64,000 nucleotides of DNA from Bagarius yarrelli (Eukaryota; Chordata; Actinopteri; Siluriformes; Sisoridae), in the NCBI GenBank assembly GCA_005784505.1, contig VCAZ01000001.1:14927597-14991596 (forward strand), read 5' to 3'. Position 1 is the stretch's first letter, and each line of letters begins with the position of its first letter. The notes beneath the pieces are model-generated. The model was given only the letters and a program-made list of their open reading frames with translations. It was not told the DNA's origin and made no database searches. Below, piece by piece: positions 26,766-41,300 of the stretch. Made by a program: the position numbers and the translations under genes.

Positions 26766-28351
26766 CACACAACACAATCTAGTGGAAAACCTGCAGTGAA
26801 GCGTGGAGATTATTATAACATCAGACACAGTTTCTATGGACATATAGTCTACCATTTGTACATTTGGTGCAGTTTATACTAATTTCTGCCTGGTTTCCAC
26901 AGGGCCTCTAATATGCCCTTATTTTAGATAAATATATAGTGTGTGTGTTTGCATCAGTTTGTCCTATCATCTATAGAGCAATAAAAATTATGATTTTAAA
27001 TAAATAACTATAACAAGTTTTTTATAAGACATCAATATCAATATGGCTGCCATTAACTGACCAGAAAACTAGGATTTCTTACATTTTTCAACAGCATTTA
27101 AGGAGTTATCTTTATAAATCATGGCAGACGTCAGCATGGTAAATTATAAGATGATCTCATAGGTAGAATACATTTTTATTAGACAAAACACACCAAAAAT
27201 AATCTTTTTTTTCCCAATACACCTTCATTTAAAGTATACAAATATACTTTTAAAGCCCAGAGACAGACAGAGAGGCAGAGTGTAATCACAACAGGACGAA
27301 TCTTTGATCTGATATCTGTCACAGCAAAGATGGCCAGAATTCTTAACAGATTGAACGCTTCTCTCACTTACTCACAGATTTTAATAAAGATCAGCAGTAA
27401 GTGCTCGACAGTTTGGCAGCGCTTGAATTTCAGTGTAAAATTCAATATCTCAGAAATGGTGGTATTAGGCACAGTCGATCAGTAATGGCATTTAGAGGAG
27501 CCGAGCTAGAACAAGCTCGAATTAATGAGGGACAGAAAAGAAGTGAAGCAGTAAAGAAAAATCCTCAGGGTTTTACTTATCAAAAAAAAAAAAAGATTCT
27601 ATTTTAGATCAGCTTTTAATGTATTTCTATCTAATGGATTAAATACAATCTGTTAGAAAGAATACAATCAGCCACAGAATTACAGCCCCCCCCCACCCCG
27701 CCCACACACAGTTTATAGCAGGAAAAACAGGGATTATTTTTTTAAATGACTGTAAAGTTCAAAATTTGGCAAAAGTCTGGAATGTTTGAGTCTTTGATCA
27801 GTTAACCGGAATCAGGATGGGGTTAGTGCTCTGGATCATATTTAAAAAATAGTTTACCAGTGAAAATATTTCTTGGTTTTTATTTTAATGAACCAAGTAA
27901 AACTATCAGATGCTTAAAATCTGCAAATTCAATGACAGAACAATTGAAAAAGATTTATTGAAAAAAGAAAGAAATTGTATCTCATATTTGGTTTATTCTA
28001 TTATGACAGCAGAAAATATGAGACATAATGAAGATATTTTCTCTTTAAAAAGTGTTTTACTTAAAAAAGTTTTTTTAATTTAAAATGAATTGTGCTACAA
28101 TTGAGTTTAGACACATGACCTAATGTTTTGCTTTGCCTTGCCATATTCCGTAACTTGATGGCGAGGCAAGGCACGTCTGTACGTATTTACAAAACTGGTT
28201 ATTTATTTAGATATAATTAAAAATGGAAAAGCATTAAATAACTGACAGCTATATCTCACAATGATTCATTTTTTAATTAAAGGTTTTATTCACTGCTGTG
28301 ACTGGACTGTCCTAATGTTCCCTAGTATGATCTCTCAATGTGTAAATTTCA

Positions 28352-28357
28352 TTTATT
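28352..28357 (-). terminator. nrip2: Candidate nrip2 polyadenylation signal
   Basis: On the minus strand AATAAA occurs at 28357-28352, about 155 bp past the nrip2 stop (28514-28516). A second AATAAA lies at 28290-28285. Which one is used cannot be told from sequence. Confidence 0.35.
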
Positions 28358-28513
28358 TTATCAAAACAACGATTCAGCTCTAATCGACACGTGACTCAAC
28401 TGAAAAGGGTGTGAAAGGGGGCTTAGACAGAGAAAGGAAGATAGTGATGGTTGTGGTCCAAATTCCAACTCATACAGTGTTTAGTGGGGCTTGATAGAAG
28501 GCGAGGTCAAACG

Positions 28514-31500
28514 TCACAGGTTTTTGTTGTTGTAACGTTGATGACACTGGATACTGTTTGGTGTCTCCAGGAAGGGCAGCTCCTCGCCTGTTTTGTACAG
28601 ATGGAGAACTCTGCGGTTCAGGTCAACGCAGCACTGTGGAGATCCAAGAGCAGAACTTTTATTTATTAATTTCCTACAGTACAGTAAGTTTTGCAGTTCA
28701 GCTTAGCATTAGTGCTCAAATAAAAATATCTGTGATTTTTATTGGTAAAATACAACCCTGACCCAGAACCCTTTTGTGTTTGAATGCCCCCCCTCCCATG
28801 TTTTAAATTTTATTTTATTTGTATAGCATTATTAACAAATTAACTTTGTCTCAAAGCAGCTTCATGGAACATAAGAATAATGTAAGAAAAAAAATTAGAG
28901 AATAATATTATACTTGAAATGTACTATATATGTAATTTTATTTATACCTTTATAGACAACTGTAACAAGGTTTGTACTTTTATAGGAAAAAATAGTATTT
29001 GGGTGACACCGGAGAGTGTAATTATGACTCGATATTAACACCATAAACACTGGAGCATGTTGTTATTAATGATGTCCTTTCGACGTGACAGTCAAATTGG
29101 AGTTGTGTCTTAAGCAGTTTAGAAATTAGCTCAACATCTGAGTTCATTACAGGTGCAGCACAAACTCTTTAATATAATCTACTCTTTCAATGTCCAAAAT
29201 ATTTATGGAGCCGAATCCAATCCGAACTGGCTCCTTTAAAGGTCTGAATCTATATAAATCTTTACCTGAAATTAAGACACCAGTATAGCCAACAGTCAAA
29301 CAATTCCTCTGACCCATAAAAATCACTAGCTTCAAAAAACCCATCAACAAGAAACACAGACTCGATAAACACTGACAGCTCTTTTCCAAGATGGAGTCAT
29401 ATATTATTAGTAAAGGAATCAAGCTGGGTGTAGAATTAGTGGCATTGCTGGGGAATGGGTCTTTAAATTTTAAATTGACCATTAAAAAGGGCTGCATTTG
29501 TTCATAATTTATTAAAAGTTAAATACTCAAAAACTTTTAGAAATATTATCTACCTTCTTTTTAAAAGTATCAGGTTCAATCCTCTATTAATGTTTATATA
29601 TTTAGTGTGTCTGGACATGCCATTTGTAGTTATAGCTACTATTTTAAACTAATTTAAACTACTCTGAACTATTAACACATTCTGGGGTTAAACACACAGA
29701 CCCTGTTGTCACCCAGATGAGGATCTTAATGATCTTAATGACAACCTCTCAAGGTGTCTTTCTATATCATCTCAGATAGTTTTTTCTTGCCACCATTACT
29801 GGCAAGCTAGCTCAGTTGGGAATAAATATGAATTTATTGGCTAATATGAAAAATAGTGTTGACGTGTTTACAAATTAACACAGGTTCATATTTGCAAACC
29901 AGCTCCTTCAGTCTGTTGAAGCATAACATGTTCTCATCAGAAATGAGTGACAGTTTTTAATGTATTGTCTCTCCCAGTTTTTTTTTTTTAACGCAAGCCT
30001 ATTTCTGGATATAAATCTAGCACTTGGCAACCAAGTTAAAAAATGAAAAGAAATTCCCAACTGATTCATTCAGGCACAGATACAAAAAGTGAAATCGCAT
30101 AATGTCCCTCTATTGCGATCAGTATTCTATAAGCTTCCTTTTACATTCTGAGCAGCACCGAGGTCTGAATCTGAAAAAAATACACATCCATTCAAACCCT
30201 ACTGCTGTTTTTTCCAGACGTCAGGAGTCAAGATCTAAGCTGAGGTTTTTCCATTACCTCATTTTCCAGACACACAAAATGTAGATGCTATCTGTTAATT
30301 GTGTCCTGTTTAAAAACACCAATTAATCTGCATCCTGCTTATAGTGAAAAAAAAACAAGGAGATAAAGACTTACTTTGAGCTCCAGCAGAGTCTGTAGGC
30401 CGAGACACAACTCAAACGCCTCATCGTCTGTGAACACAGCATGAAAAAGGGTGAGAAACAGCTAGATCCATGCACATCCTCTGCAGGGGTTCACAAATGA
30501 GTTAAGGAACCTGGTCTTTAGTCAGTCTATTTATAGAGAACTAATAATGTATATATATTTAGATGTATGTGCACCCCTGTCTATCCATAAAGACACAGTG
30601 TGTTCTGGAGTAGAAGAACTGGAGTGTCCTGTACAGAATCCTGACTCTGACTCAACTCCACTGAACACCTTTAGGATGAACTAGAACACCGACTGAACCC
30701 CAGACCTCCTCACCCAACATTAGTGTCTGATCTCATTAATACTATTGTAGCTAAATAAACACTAATCCACACAGACACACAACACAATCTAGTGGGAAGG
30801 CTTCAGAGACAAGTGAAACGCTTTATAAGATTAAACACAGGGGATGGAATCTGAAATGAATCTCAACAAGCCAGAATGCACATACTGTTCGATTAGATTA
30901 GATTATGTTCTTTTGTCTCGGCTTTTTTCTTTTTCTGAGGCAATAGAAATGGAAGCAGCAGACAGTGTCTGCATAGAGCAGTGCGAGACACAACAATGGT
31001 TATACAACCTGACAGTTCAATTATCATAAACAGAATGAAATTAGTGTACAGCATGTAATCTAATGAACAAGAAAACAACAAAAACATTATTAATAATAAC
31101 AATACTATTAACAACAACAGCCCGATATATAATATACCTGAATAATCCTGCAATAAAATTTAAAATAATTCTGACTTAAATATGATTTAATAAGATATAA
31201 GGCACAATATAATGACAAGCATCATAGTCTTAGGTAGTTTGTTATAAATGCAGGTTAAAAATCCATTATATCTGCTCTATGAGAAAGAATATGAATGAAA
31301 CCTACCATTTTTATAAATGTTCAATCTTGTATGTGGGTAAAATAGGAGCGCCCCGGGGCCTGAGCTAGTACTACACTGAGACTGGTAGAAGAATGGATGG
31401 AGAATTATACAAAACACATTTAGATTAAACAATTACATTTACTGCATTTAGCAGACACCCTTATGCAGAGCGATTTACATTTTAAGGGGTTAAGGGCAGC

Positions 31501-31850
31501 TGGGTGATGCTGGGACTTGAACCTACAATATATCCATCCAGTAGTGTTTGTGATTGTAGCAGCATGCAGCAGATTAAGTTAATAAATAGAAATGATACAT
31601 ACCAGAGCAAGGTTTATCTAATTGATTTAAAGAGAATAAGCTTCTGCTCAGTAGGCAAACACCTTAACCATTAAGCTATGTGTATTTCAGATGGTTTTTA
31701 TTTATTCAGGCATAAATTCATTAGTATATTAAATCATAGTTAGGAACCATGCAACTCATCATTCATTCACATCATGCAAATATTAGGTATTAGTGCAGGA
31801 TTATTCAGGTACTGTTGCTGAAATGTGTTATCATTGATACTAATCATACA

Positions 31851-31883
<33 letters not shown>

Positions 31884-34800
31884 GTTACCTATGACCTGAG
31901 CAGTACACTGCACGTTTTCACTACCAAGCTGGATCTGCAGCGATGTCATGGCATTAGGCATGGATTCACTGACAGGTTTAATCCTGGGTCTGGGTTTTAG
32001 TCTACACACACACATACACGCACACACACAGTGTTACTAAATGTAAGGTTTCTTAATGTTTATTATGTTAATTGTTGCAGTGTTTCTGACTCACCCTAGT
32101 CTTCTGTAGCATGTACTGGAGATGTGGTTGTACTGACAGCCTGTGTTAATGGATACTTTAACCTCAGCATCGCTACACTGCAGCACACACACAAACGACA
32201 GCTACTAATCATTAACACTGTACAAAAAAACACAGGGTTTATTTTTTATAGAGAAGATTTAAACAGTTTTAAATCTATTTATGCTGCAAAAACAACATTC
32301 CATTAGATAGAACCTGAGATTACTGAACATTATTACGTAATTACACGTATTATTAAAAAAAATATTTTTTTGGTTATTTACCATTCAGAGAACCAGAGGA
32401 TTTTGCAAATAAAAATGATAACTTCCTTTCATAAAATGATAAAATCTTCTTTTCTGTATTGTCTTGTATCATTATCTACATTTCGCTAAAAAAAATTAAA
32501 AATGTTAAAAAAGAAGTTTTTATCAATTTTATTAATTTATTTTGATGATGGCAAATTTACACGATGTATGGGTCATAAAAAATAATATATAAAACATAAA
32601 AAAACTATATATAAAACTACAATTACAATAGTAAATTATTTAAATTATAAAAACACTCTTTTAACCTTTAACCTCTGTTTAACCTGTCATAAGCTTGGCA
32701 ATAACGTTAAGTTATTAACGTGTAAACCAACTTGAATGAGAACATCTTACTTCAGGCATAGATTATTAATCTAAGATAATCAGTTTTTTTGCATGTATAT
32801 TATTAAAGTCATTGTGATCAACGTGACTCTTATTGCAGATGTGTTTTATTTCTGTACTTTGTTCCTACTGCATAACGTTCCATTAGATCTACAAATATTT
32901 AACACTCACCCTGCTTTCTAAATGATGATTCAGTAGTTATGTGTTGAGCTGCTGTGACTATCCAGCAGAACGGATTAGACATTGGTGGAATCAGCGTGAT
33001 CAGCAAACTATAATTTAACCAATTGGCTGAGCAGTTACTTCCTGATGCAGTATGTCATGTCAGCAGTATTGTCTGGATTCTTTTAATCAACTGGAAGGGT
33101 TTTCTAGGGGATTATTTTTACTTGCCAATGTAAAATAAACAAGCAGTGGGAATAGGATTTAAGATGCACTTGTGACATATGGCCACTATGCTGGACTCCT
33201 AACATACAGACTGTCAGCAGTGAGGGTGTGTGGTGTTGGTTTAGAGACTACCTTAGTGGAGTCTCCTTCAATATTGTCAATATTTAACAGACATAAGACA
33301 ATTTCTGTTGGTTTGCTCTGAATATCTGCATTTGTAGATGCTGATTTGTTTGCATCTTTAGACCTTAATTGTACTGTATATCTAAACATTGATTTGCTTG
33401 TTCCTTTAAATATCGATTGTATCTCAAGTTACACTTTGCACAAACTTTCGGCTTTAATTCCCTTACATTTTTTACACATTGATTTGCTGGTATCACAACG
33501 GTGCTGGTTTTGCTCGCATTACTACACACCAATTTTGCTCGTAACTCTAGACATGAATTGTTTTTCAAAGGCTAATTTGCTTGTAACTCTTGTAGGGGCT
33601 GGATGCTGGTATCTTTAGACGTCTCATGGCTCTGGTTTGCTTGTATCTATACACTATAATATGTGTGTGTACTAAATTTTTAAACAGTACAGGTGTTGTT
33701 GTTTTTTGCACTGAAATATTGTAAACAGATATAGGGCAGTGGTTTCTCAAAGAAAATATGCACATAACAATATACAAAATTTCTCTACAAATAGTGGCAG
33801 TCTCAGATCTTAGATCAGTCTTCAATATAGATCATTCTGGAAAAAAAGATGAAAATGTGAGACAATAAAAATTAGAAGCCGGTCATTTTTTCCCATTGGC
33901 ATACAGCACTGAACTAACTAACCATCTACTGTAGAATTCTACACAGAGTCAGTAGGAGCCTGGAGTCAAGATCAGGGAACAAGTTGAGGGATAAACCTCT
34001 AAACTAGGGCTGTGCAATATTGGAGGAAAATAGACATTGCGATATATAAATTTTTTCCCGATATATATTGCAATATGAAAAAATGGACCAGATGAGTTAA
34101 ATAATTCTATTTGGAAAAAAAAAAATCGTTATTTAGAATGATTGTGGCTATTTTATAAGGAAGTGGCACCTGTGTAAAATATGATATACAAATTATAAGC
34201 AGAGTTAATGACAATAGAACAAAGATACATATGAAATAAACAGTGTTTCATGTTTTATGTAACTGTGTTAAAACTGTAATTTATTTGGTCTCTTGTTACT
34301 CAAAAAAATAATCCTATTTATTTATAACGCTGTTATTTACATCACTGTGCATAAGTGCACTTTATACTTAATCTATCTCATTAATCTTTGTATTTTGTAA
34401 CTGATTTGTTCCAACATTTTTTTGAAGAAGCACCACTACGATTCTTTTATTGTGATGTTCTAGCTAATGTTCTGGTGTCTGAAAGTGATGTTGCACCCTG
34501 CAGTATTGTTTCCTGCTGTGTAAAGCGAGTGGTCGTACGTTCCTACACCCCTGCTGACATATCTTATGTTTCCTACCACATTAAAGCTGTTTTTATCACT
34601 TTGGTAAAACGTTGTTACAAAACTACCCACCTAACAAGCATGTATTTAAGTATTTCAGTATTTCAGTTTCCACCCCAGTGATTTCCACACCAAATTGTCT
34701 GTACAGAACCCGTGCATTTTTTTTTTACTTTTTCCACCTTCTAAATGTTTTCAGCACAAACCACATTTCATCAGCATTTGGCATTTATGTATTTCTGGGG

Positions 34801-35290
34801 TCATATTAGTTATAAATATCAATTAAATGTTACACTTTATTGTTTAGGTTTCTGTAAAGCTGCTTTGTGACAAAGCCCAGCCATAAAAGTCCTCCACAAA
34901 TAAAAGTGTCATAACCTGCAAGCTCAGTGACTCTTATGCTTTTTGAGATGTTTTTATGAGCCGAGTGTCTCAGCTGTCCTCAGTGTGAAAGGATCATTCT
35001 TAGTATCATAAAACCACTGTTAAAAATGTGATGCAAAAATTTTAAGGAGAACATTTTTTGTGTAATTTTAGGTATGATTTTATCTTGGATTAAAAGTAAA
35101 CATTTGTTACTTAAAATAATAACATTAAAATTAATTAGTACATGAAAAGATATTTTTTAACCTCCTTTTTTACAATTAGTAACTTTCCTTGCATTTGCCA
35201 CAGGGATCAAATCCTTTATTTCTGTTGATTATATTATTACTCCAACAAAACAATTTTCCTCCTTCGCTCTCTCTTTGTTTCTTTGTTTCT

Positions 35291-35333
<43 letters not shown>

Positions 35334-38300
35334 GCTCTCTTTTGCTCTCTATCTAGCTATCTAGCTATCGCTTTCTCTCGTGTGCCCTATTTAAAACAAA
35401 TTAGAAAAAACATGGTGGGGTTAATTTGTTTTTTAGTTTAAAGAGATAAAAAAAAAAGTAATGAATTTGGTGATGTTTTATGTTGTGTGTGTGTGTACAA
35501 GTGTGTGTGTGACTGGATGAATGCAAATCCCAAGTCCCACTTCACAATCTACAAAAAAAAAAACTTTCAGAGATGTGTGGGTTATTCTAGGAGAAAATGT
35601 GAGACTGCATCTGATATGATGTACATATGGGTGTAATAAACAGGTGTTCCGATACTTTAGTCCCTATAGTGTTTTTAAAGGACAGCTCTGTCACAGGCCT
35701 TTATAATTTCTCATCAGACGCTTTATGGGTCTATTTTGTGGTCTAACACACTGAATTGACGGCCATTATCTTAGTTGTGGTTAAATGTTTTTATGAGTCA
35801 GCAGCTGGAAATATATGAGTCATAAACGGTGGGCTTAAGCCATGTTGTGTTGCTATGAGTGTGTTCTTTGTCTGCACAAGAACAGAAAAAAATCTGAAGA
35901 GACTGAGCTTCGTACCTTACACTTCACTTGCAAGGCTGAAAGGGCAGGCACTCCCTCGCTCTCCTCCTCTCCTTTTTCCCCTCTGTCCAACCCTGCCTCT
36001 TTGTGCTCTGCCTTTCCAACAGCATCTCTATGCTCACTATGTTCTTCCTCTTCATCAGATCTCAGACTTCTCTCACTCTCCTCCGGTGACTCTCTCTCTT
36101 CAGTGGAGTCATCGATGGTGCTTTCACTCTTGTCCTCTGCCTCAGCACCTACCTTATTGTCAGCGAGAGGGGAACGTACACGAGATGGGGTGTCTCGTGT
36201 CTCTCCGCACAGCCGAGAGATATTTCCCTCTAGAAGGCGCCGCTGCACGATGCTATGAGGTTGCTGTAAAAAGAACAGAGGAAAGACAGGAGGAGAAGTG
36301 TGAAAAGTCACAGGTTCTAATTCAGCCTTTTTTTTTAACATATTTTATTGCTGTCAAATGAATTGAAAATTAGTAATGCTAATCTACTTCTACGGATATC
36401 TCTCCTTCTCATAAAATCAGCTAACTGCCTTTTTTTTAGGAAAATAAGTTCAGATATCACCTTTTTATTTAAGCCTTAGCTTTAAATATATAAGAGTTAT
36501 TATGTTTTAAGCAGGCAGCTTGGTGGCTGAGTGGTGAGCACTGTTGCAAGAAGGACCAGGTTCGATTCCCGGGCAGGGGCCTTTCTGTGTGGAGTTTGTA
36601 TGTTTTTGCCGTGCTTAGGTGGGTTTACTCCAAGTTCTCCAGTTTCCTCCCACAGTCCAAAAACATGTATGTTAGATTGATTGATGATTCTAAATTGCCC
36701 ATAGGGGTGAATTTGATTGTGTGTGTGGCCCTGTGATAGACTGAAGACCTCTCCAGGGTGAACACCTCCTTCAGAGGCGTCTGGGATAGGCTCCAGGAGG
36801 AAATCAGCGAATATAGAAGGTGAACGAATGAATGAATGTTTTAAGCACAACTATAATTTGAGAAGAACAAAAAAAGGTATAAAGAAAAGTGGCTATTAAT
36901 CAACATGATTAATTTTTTTAATGTGAAATGTCTTCAGAAAAGTTATTCACTAATTTATTCATGGTCTTAAAGTGAAACATAAAGCTCTATGAATAGAAAG
37001 GTGTTAAGATGAAGATAAAATTTAATCTGCCAAAAAAAACATGGTAGCTGGTCAAGTGGGACATGTAAAGACCAATACCAGCACCAGACGCTCAATAAAT
37101 TACAGAACACTTTTTAGACCTTATATTAATCTCTGGATTATTACAGGTTGCTTGTTTATAGAGTACAATGAATGAAAAAGAAATTTAGCAATAGTGATTT
37201 TGTAAACCCTGTCCATGAACCTTAAAAAAACATGTCTACTTACTACACCCTTCAAAATGACACTTATCAGAAATCTACTCAAAGTTGATTTTATGAAGTA
37301 AACTAAAAGTCAGTTAAAGGAATAAATCTATAAATCTGAAATCTGTATCATTCTGTATTAAGTACCTACGATCAGTGGTGAACTTGTAAGTAAACTGTTT
37401 TTTTACTTTTTCAGACTAAATTGACCACTTTTTGGTTTATGATATAACATTTTGCAGTACGACTACATTTGTACTGCGAACTAGACTAAAAACTATTCTG
37501 TAAGTCATCTTTAAGGTACTAGGATAGTTTAGGGATTTTTCTTAAGAGTCCAACAGGGACAGATTGGCAGTGGTGGGACTTCAACTTTAATTCTCCACTC
37601 ATTTAACCAGCATCCTAACCAGTTACACCATCACTGCGCCATTTGAGCCGCTACTACCTGTTAGTGTTTAACTAGTTTTTGTTGTAGTTAATCAAAGTCT
37701 ACTTCGAGTGTTCCTTGCTGCAAATAGTAGTAAACAAATCTCCATAGAATGAATACCACGAGAATCACAAATATACTTTAATACTATATCTCAGTATCAT
37801 TTTATTTACAGTAGTATATGTTTGAACAATTCATATAAAGTAAACTATAAGCATACTTAAGATGTTTAGTTTAAAATAAGTGACTTACATTCATCTTATT
37901 TATACAGCTGAGTAATTGGGGTTACGGGCCTTGCTAATGGGCCCAGCGGTGATAAACTTGTCGAACCCACAATCTTCTGGTTAACAATCTTTAATGTTAG
38001 TGCAGCTTGCTGCTTGGAGCAACTTATCATTAAACTTAGCTTATTTACTTCTAAATCATTACCTCTTTCCTGCAGTATATAATGCAGATTGCAAATGATT
38101 TTATAAATATATTTTATCCCTTTTGTCATAACTTGTAACATGGAAGATTTGGAAGAAAAGGCTACATATTTAAAGAAGTAAATGGACTAAAGCTTAATGA
38201 TAATGTGCATGTGGGATATAATTATTAGGTTTGCGGTGACAGGTGCAGGCTGAAGAGTGTCTGCTCTATATCAAGCTGCTCGATCTGTTTCCTCAAAGCT

Positions 38301-41300
38301 CCACACTACCCATGTCCCTGGAGTCAATAAAACAGAAAAGACACTACAGAGCGTTACTGCCTTACAGCTCCAGGGCTTTCATTTTAAACACAGTTTTTGT
38401 GGGTTTTCTCAGTAATCCTTTCATTTCTAATTGCGTAACTATGTTAGTTAAATCCCACCTCAACAAGGGTTCATTTGGGCTGAGCCCTGTCACAAAGGCT
38501 TACCTATATGTTATTTACATTTTTCTTATACTAACTAATTGAAGCATTGCCTTTCTAGGACATAATAAATGTGGTCCGACCCTAAAGTTTAGCTACAACA
38601 ATATGTCTTGATAGCATCATTAACCGGACAGTGTGTGTAATGCTTTATGATCTTGCCTTTTGGCCACTACATTTTTTTGCACTCTTAACAAAAAAGAAAA
38701 TAGTTTCTCTCCTTTTGATGATTTGATCTATGAGGCACCGAAGTAAACGAATGTGAAGCAAACACCATGTAAGAGAGAGTGTGAGAGAGAAAGATTTCTC
38801 TCTGGGCTCAATGCCTTGCATTAAAATAAACATTTATACACATTATCCAGAGTGTCTTAGATTCATTTTTTATTGTACAACTAAGCAATTGGCAGTTAAG
38901 GGCCTTGCTCAGTAGGCCCAGCAGTGGTAACTTGGTGATACTGGGAATCAAACCTATAATCTTCCAGGTGTCATTCCAAAACCTTAACCACTTGGCTACC
39001 AAATCTCCAGCTTTATCAATGTGATTCCTCTACCATTACAGAGGAACGTCAAAACATTAAACCTTTAATTATTACATCAAGTGTATGGAATTAACTTTAA
39101 TTTGAAAGCAGAAACACATTGTTTCCCTATAAGATTTCATATAAAATTTATATTTATAACCTTGCATACAAAAACCCCCTTCCCACTTATCAACAACAAA
39201 CAACATACAGAAACACTTTAAAGTCACATTGCTCCCATTGCATTTATGGTAAATTCATTTTCAAGAGTATTGTCATTGTTATGTCATTTTTCTTGCTGTT
39301 AATTGTTGTATTCTTAATTTTTATTATTGGTTGATTTTGACCAGACCTCCCTTTTTTTTTTACTTTATTCTATGATCAAATTAAACATGATATGACATGA
39401 CATGAGTCCAATCACAAAACCTCATACTAAACACAACCACCTGAGTCCTTTTTAAATCTTTTACAGTATCAGTCAGTCTTTGTGACACTAAACCACAGGA
39501 GATACGTTCCAAATCCGGGAAGTCGGAGAAAAAGACATTACAGAAATCTAATTTGCCCTCTGTCGTAATAAAACGACCTTCAAAAGCATCATGACATGCA
39601 GCCATTTGCAGGAAGGACCTGGTCAGGGACATTAACCACATACTGCATACCTGAGACATCTGTCTATAATTATATAAAGGTTTGGACACCGGCAGTTATT
39701 GTAAGCCTAAATGAAATAATGTTTATTTATTAGAATAATATATATAGAGACTTTTTAAATGTTCTATATTTTTTTGTCAGTATAATTCATTTTAATTTTA
39801 TATTGTATATCTCTTAAAAAAAAGTAGTATTCAAAGAAATATTAATAAATTTGAAAAAATCAATAACAAAGCTTTAAAAAAGTATAGTTATTTTTAAATA
39901 TATAAAATGTATACATTACAAACTGTGGCATATTTTGGATGTCTAAATGCTGCATTATATAATATATTATTATTTAAAGGACCATATTATAGGGTATTAG
40001 GGTGTTGGACTGCTAACCTGAAGGTTGTGGGTTTGATTTCCAGCATCCCCTAGTTACCACCGTTGGGCCTCTAAGCAAAGTCCCTAACCTCCAATTGCTC
40101 AGTTTTATAAATAAGATAGATGTAAGTAGCTCTGGATAAGAGCGTCTGCCAAATGTACTTTGTTGAATAGAAAGTAAACACTGCTAAATTAATATTTTGC
40201 AGGAAGAACATAAAAAGACTCATGCTGTGTTATTCCTGTGGTGCTTGGAAGTTTCAAAAGTCACTGCGTTTTTAAAATGCTGGGAATACAAACTTTGGCT
40301 TAGTACATTCACCTGTGCATTTATTCATTTCTCGGGTGCTTTAATCCAAACTGATCTGCTGAAAAAGGTGATTACAGAAGACATTACATTTGTTACTATT
40401 GAATAAAGTAGCTGTTGGAATTGGATTCAGGGTAAGAAGGCACCCTGTATAAGATGATACCTGGATATTCCAGGACACCAGACACACATTAACCCCCACA
40501 CACGTGGGAAGAACATGTAAAACCTAACAGTAACCCAAGCTCACGATCTAATTTGGGATCTTGGATGCAGCAATGCTACTTGAAATAACAAAGGACACAT
40601 CAGCACGACAGTCTTTAACCACCAATTGCTCAGTTGTCGATAAATGTAAGTCGCTCTGTATAAGGGCGTCTGCCAAATGCTGTAGATGTTAATGTAAGAG
40701 AAACACAAAGAAGTATAAACAAATATCGACATACAGTATATTTAAAATAGAAATGAAAGAATACCTTGGTGCTTTTATTAGAGCTGAGCCTTAAATGTCT
40801 CGAACACGGTGTGGTTTACTATTGTTCTGCCTGTGAGGATAAGTTATTTGGAGGGCAACTTACATTTATCCCATTTGTAATCCAATTTAGCAGTTTTAGG
40901 GTTAAGGGCTTTGCTCAGCAGCCCAACAGTGGCAGCTTGGTGGTGCTGGAAATTCAACTCCTGATCTACCGACTTGCCGTCCAAAACCTTAACCGTTGTG
41001 CTACCGCTTTCGCACTTGCTTGCTCGGTACATTGCACAAAAGCATAATTCTAATAACATCTGGTAAGTTCAAAGAGATCATGACCTTCAACTTTTTGTCA
41101 TTTTTGTTTTAGTTTATATCATGTCATGTTTTTGGGTTCATGTTGTTCATGTTTCTGTGTTTTGTTTACTTTCTGTCTTGTCCTCTGTCACATGATCTTT
41201 GTTCCTTATGTGCCCCTTGTCATGTGATCCCCTTGTCTATGTGTTGTGTTCCCATTGGTCAGTCTTTTGTATTAATAGCCCTTGTGTTTCCCGTTGTCTT

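Larger units (their letters stand above)
18270..28350. other. Intergenic region between convergent itfg2 and nrip2
   Basis: About 10 kb without a recognised gene. It contains SINE-like copies, Tc1 and other transposon fragments, the TAATC microsatellite, a GAT/GAA-rich low-complexity stretch (about 21,680-22,030) and an inverted repeat at 28,130-28,172. An unassigned 96-codon minus-strand frame lies at 18,496-18,786. Confidence 0.6.

Noticed and set aside
28130..28172. Imperfect inverted repeat (15 bp arms, 13 bp loop)
   Set aside because: Could fold as a hairpin, but arms are imperfect and no miRNA-type length or context is visible.
29147..29497. 116-codon minus frame in the last nrip2 intron
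   Set aside because: Looked long enough for an exon, but nrip2 exons 5 and 6 join perfectly without it and I recognise no family. Recorded as unsupported.
35842..36361. Plus-strand frames of 138 and 168 codons
   Set aside because: They are antisense shadows of nrip2 exon 2, whose frame, splice sites and homology are clear.
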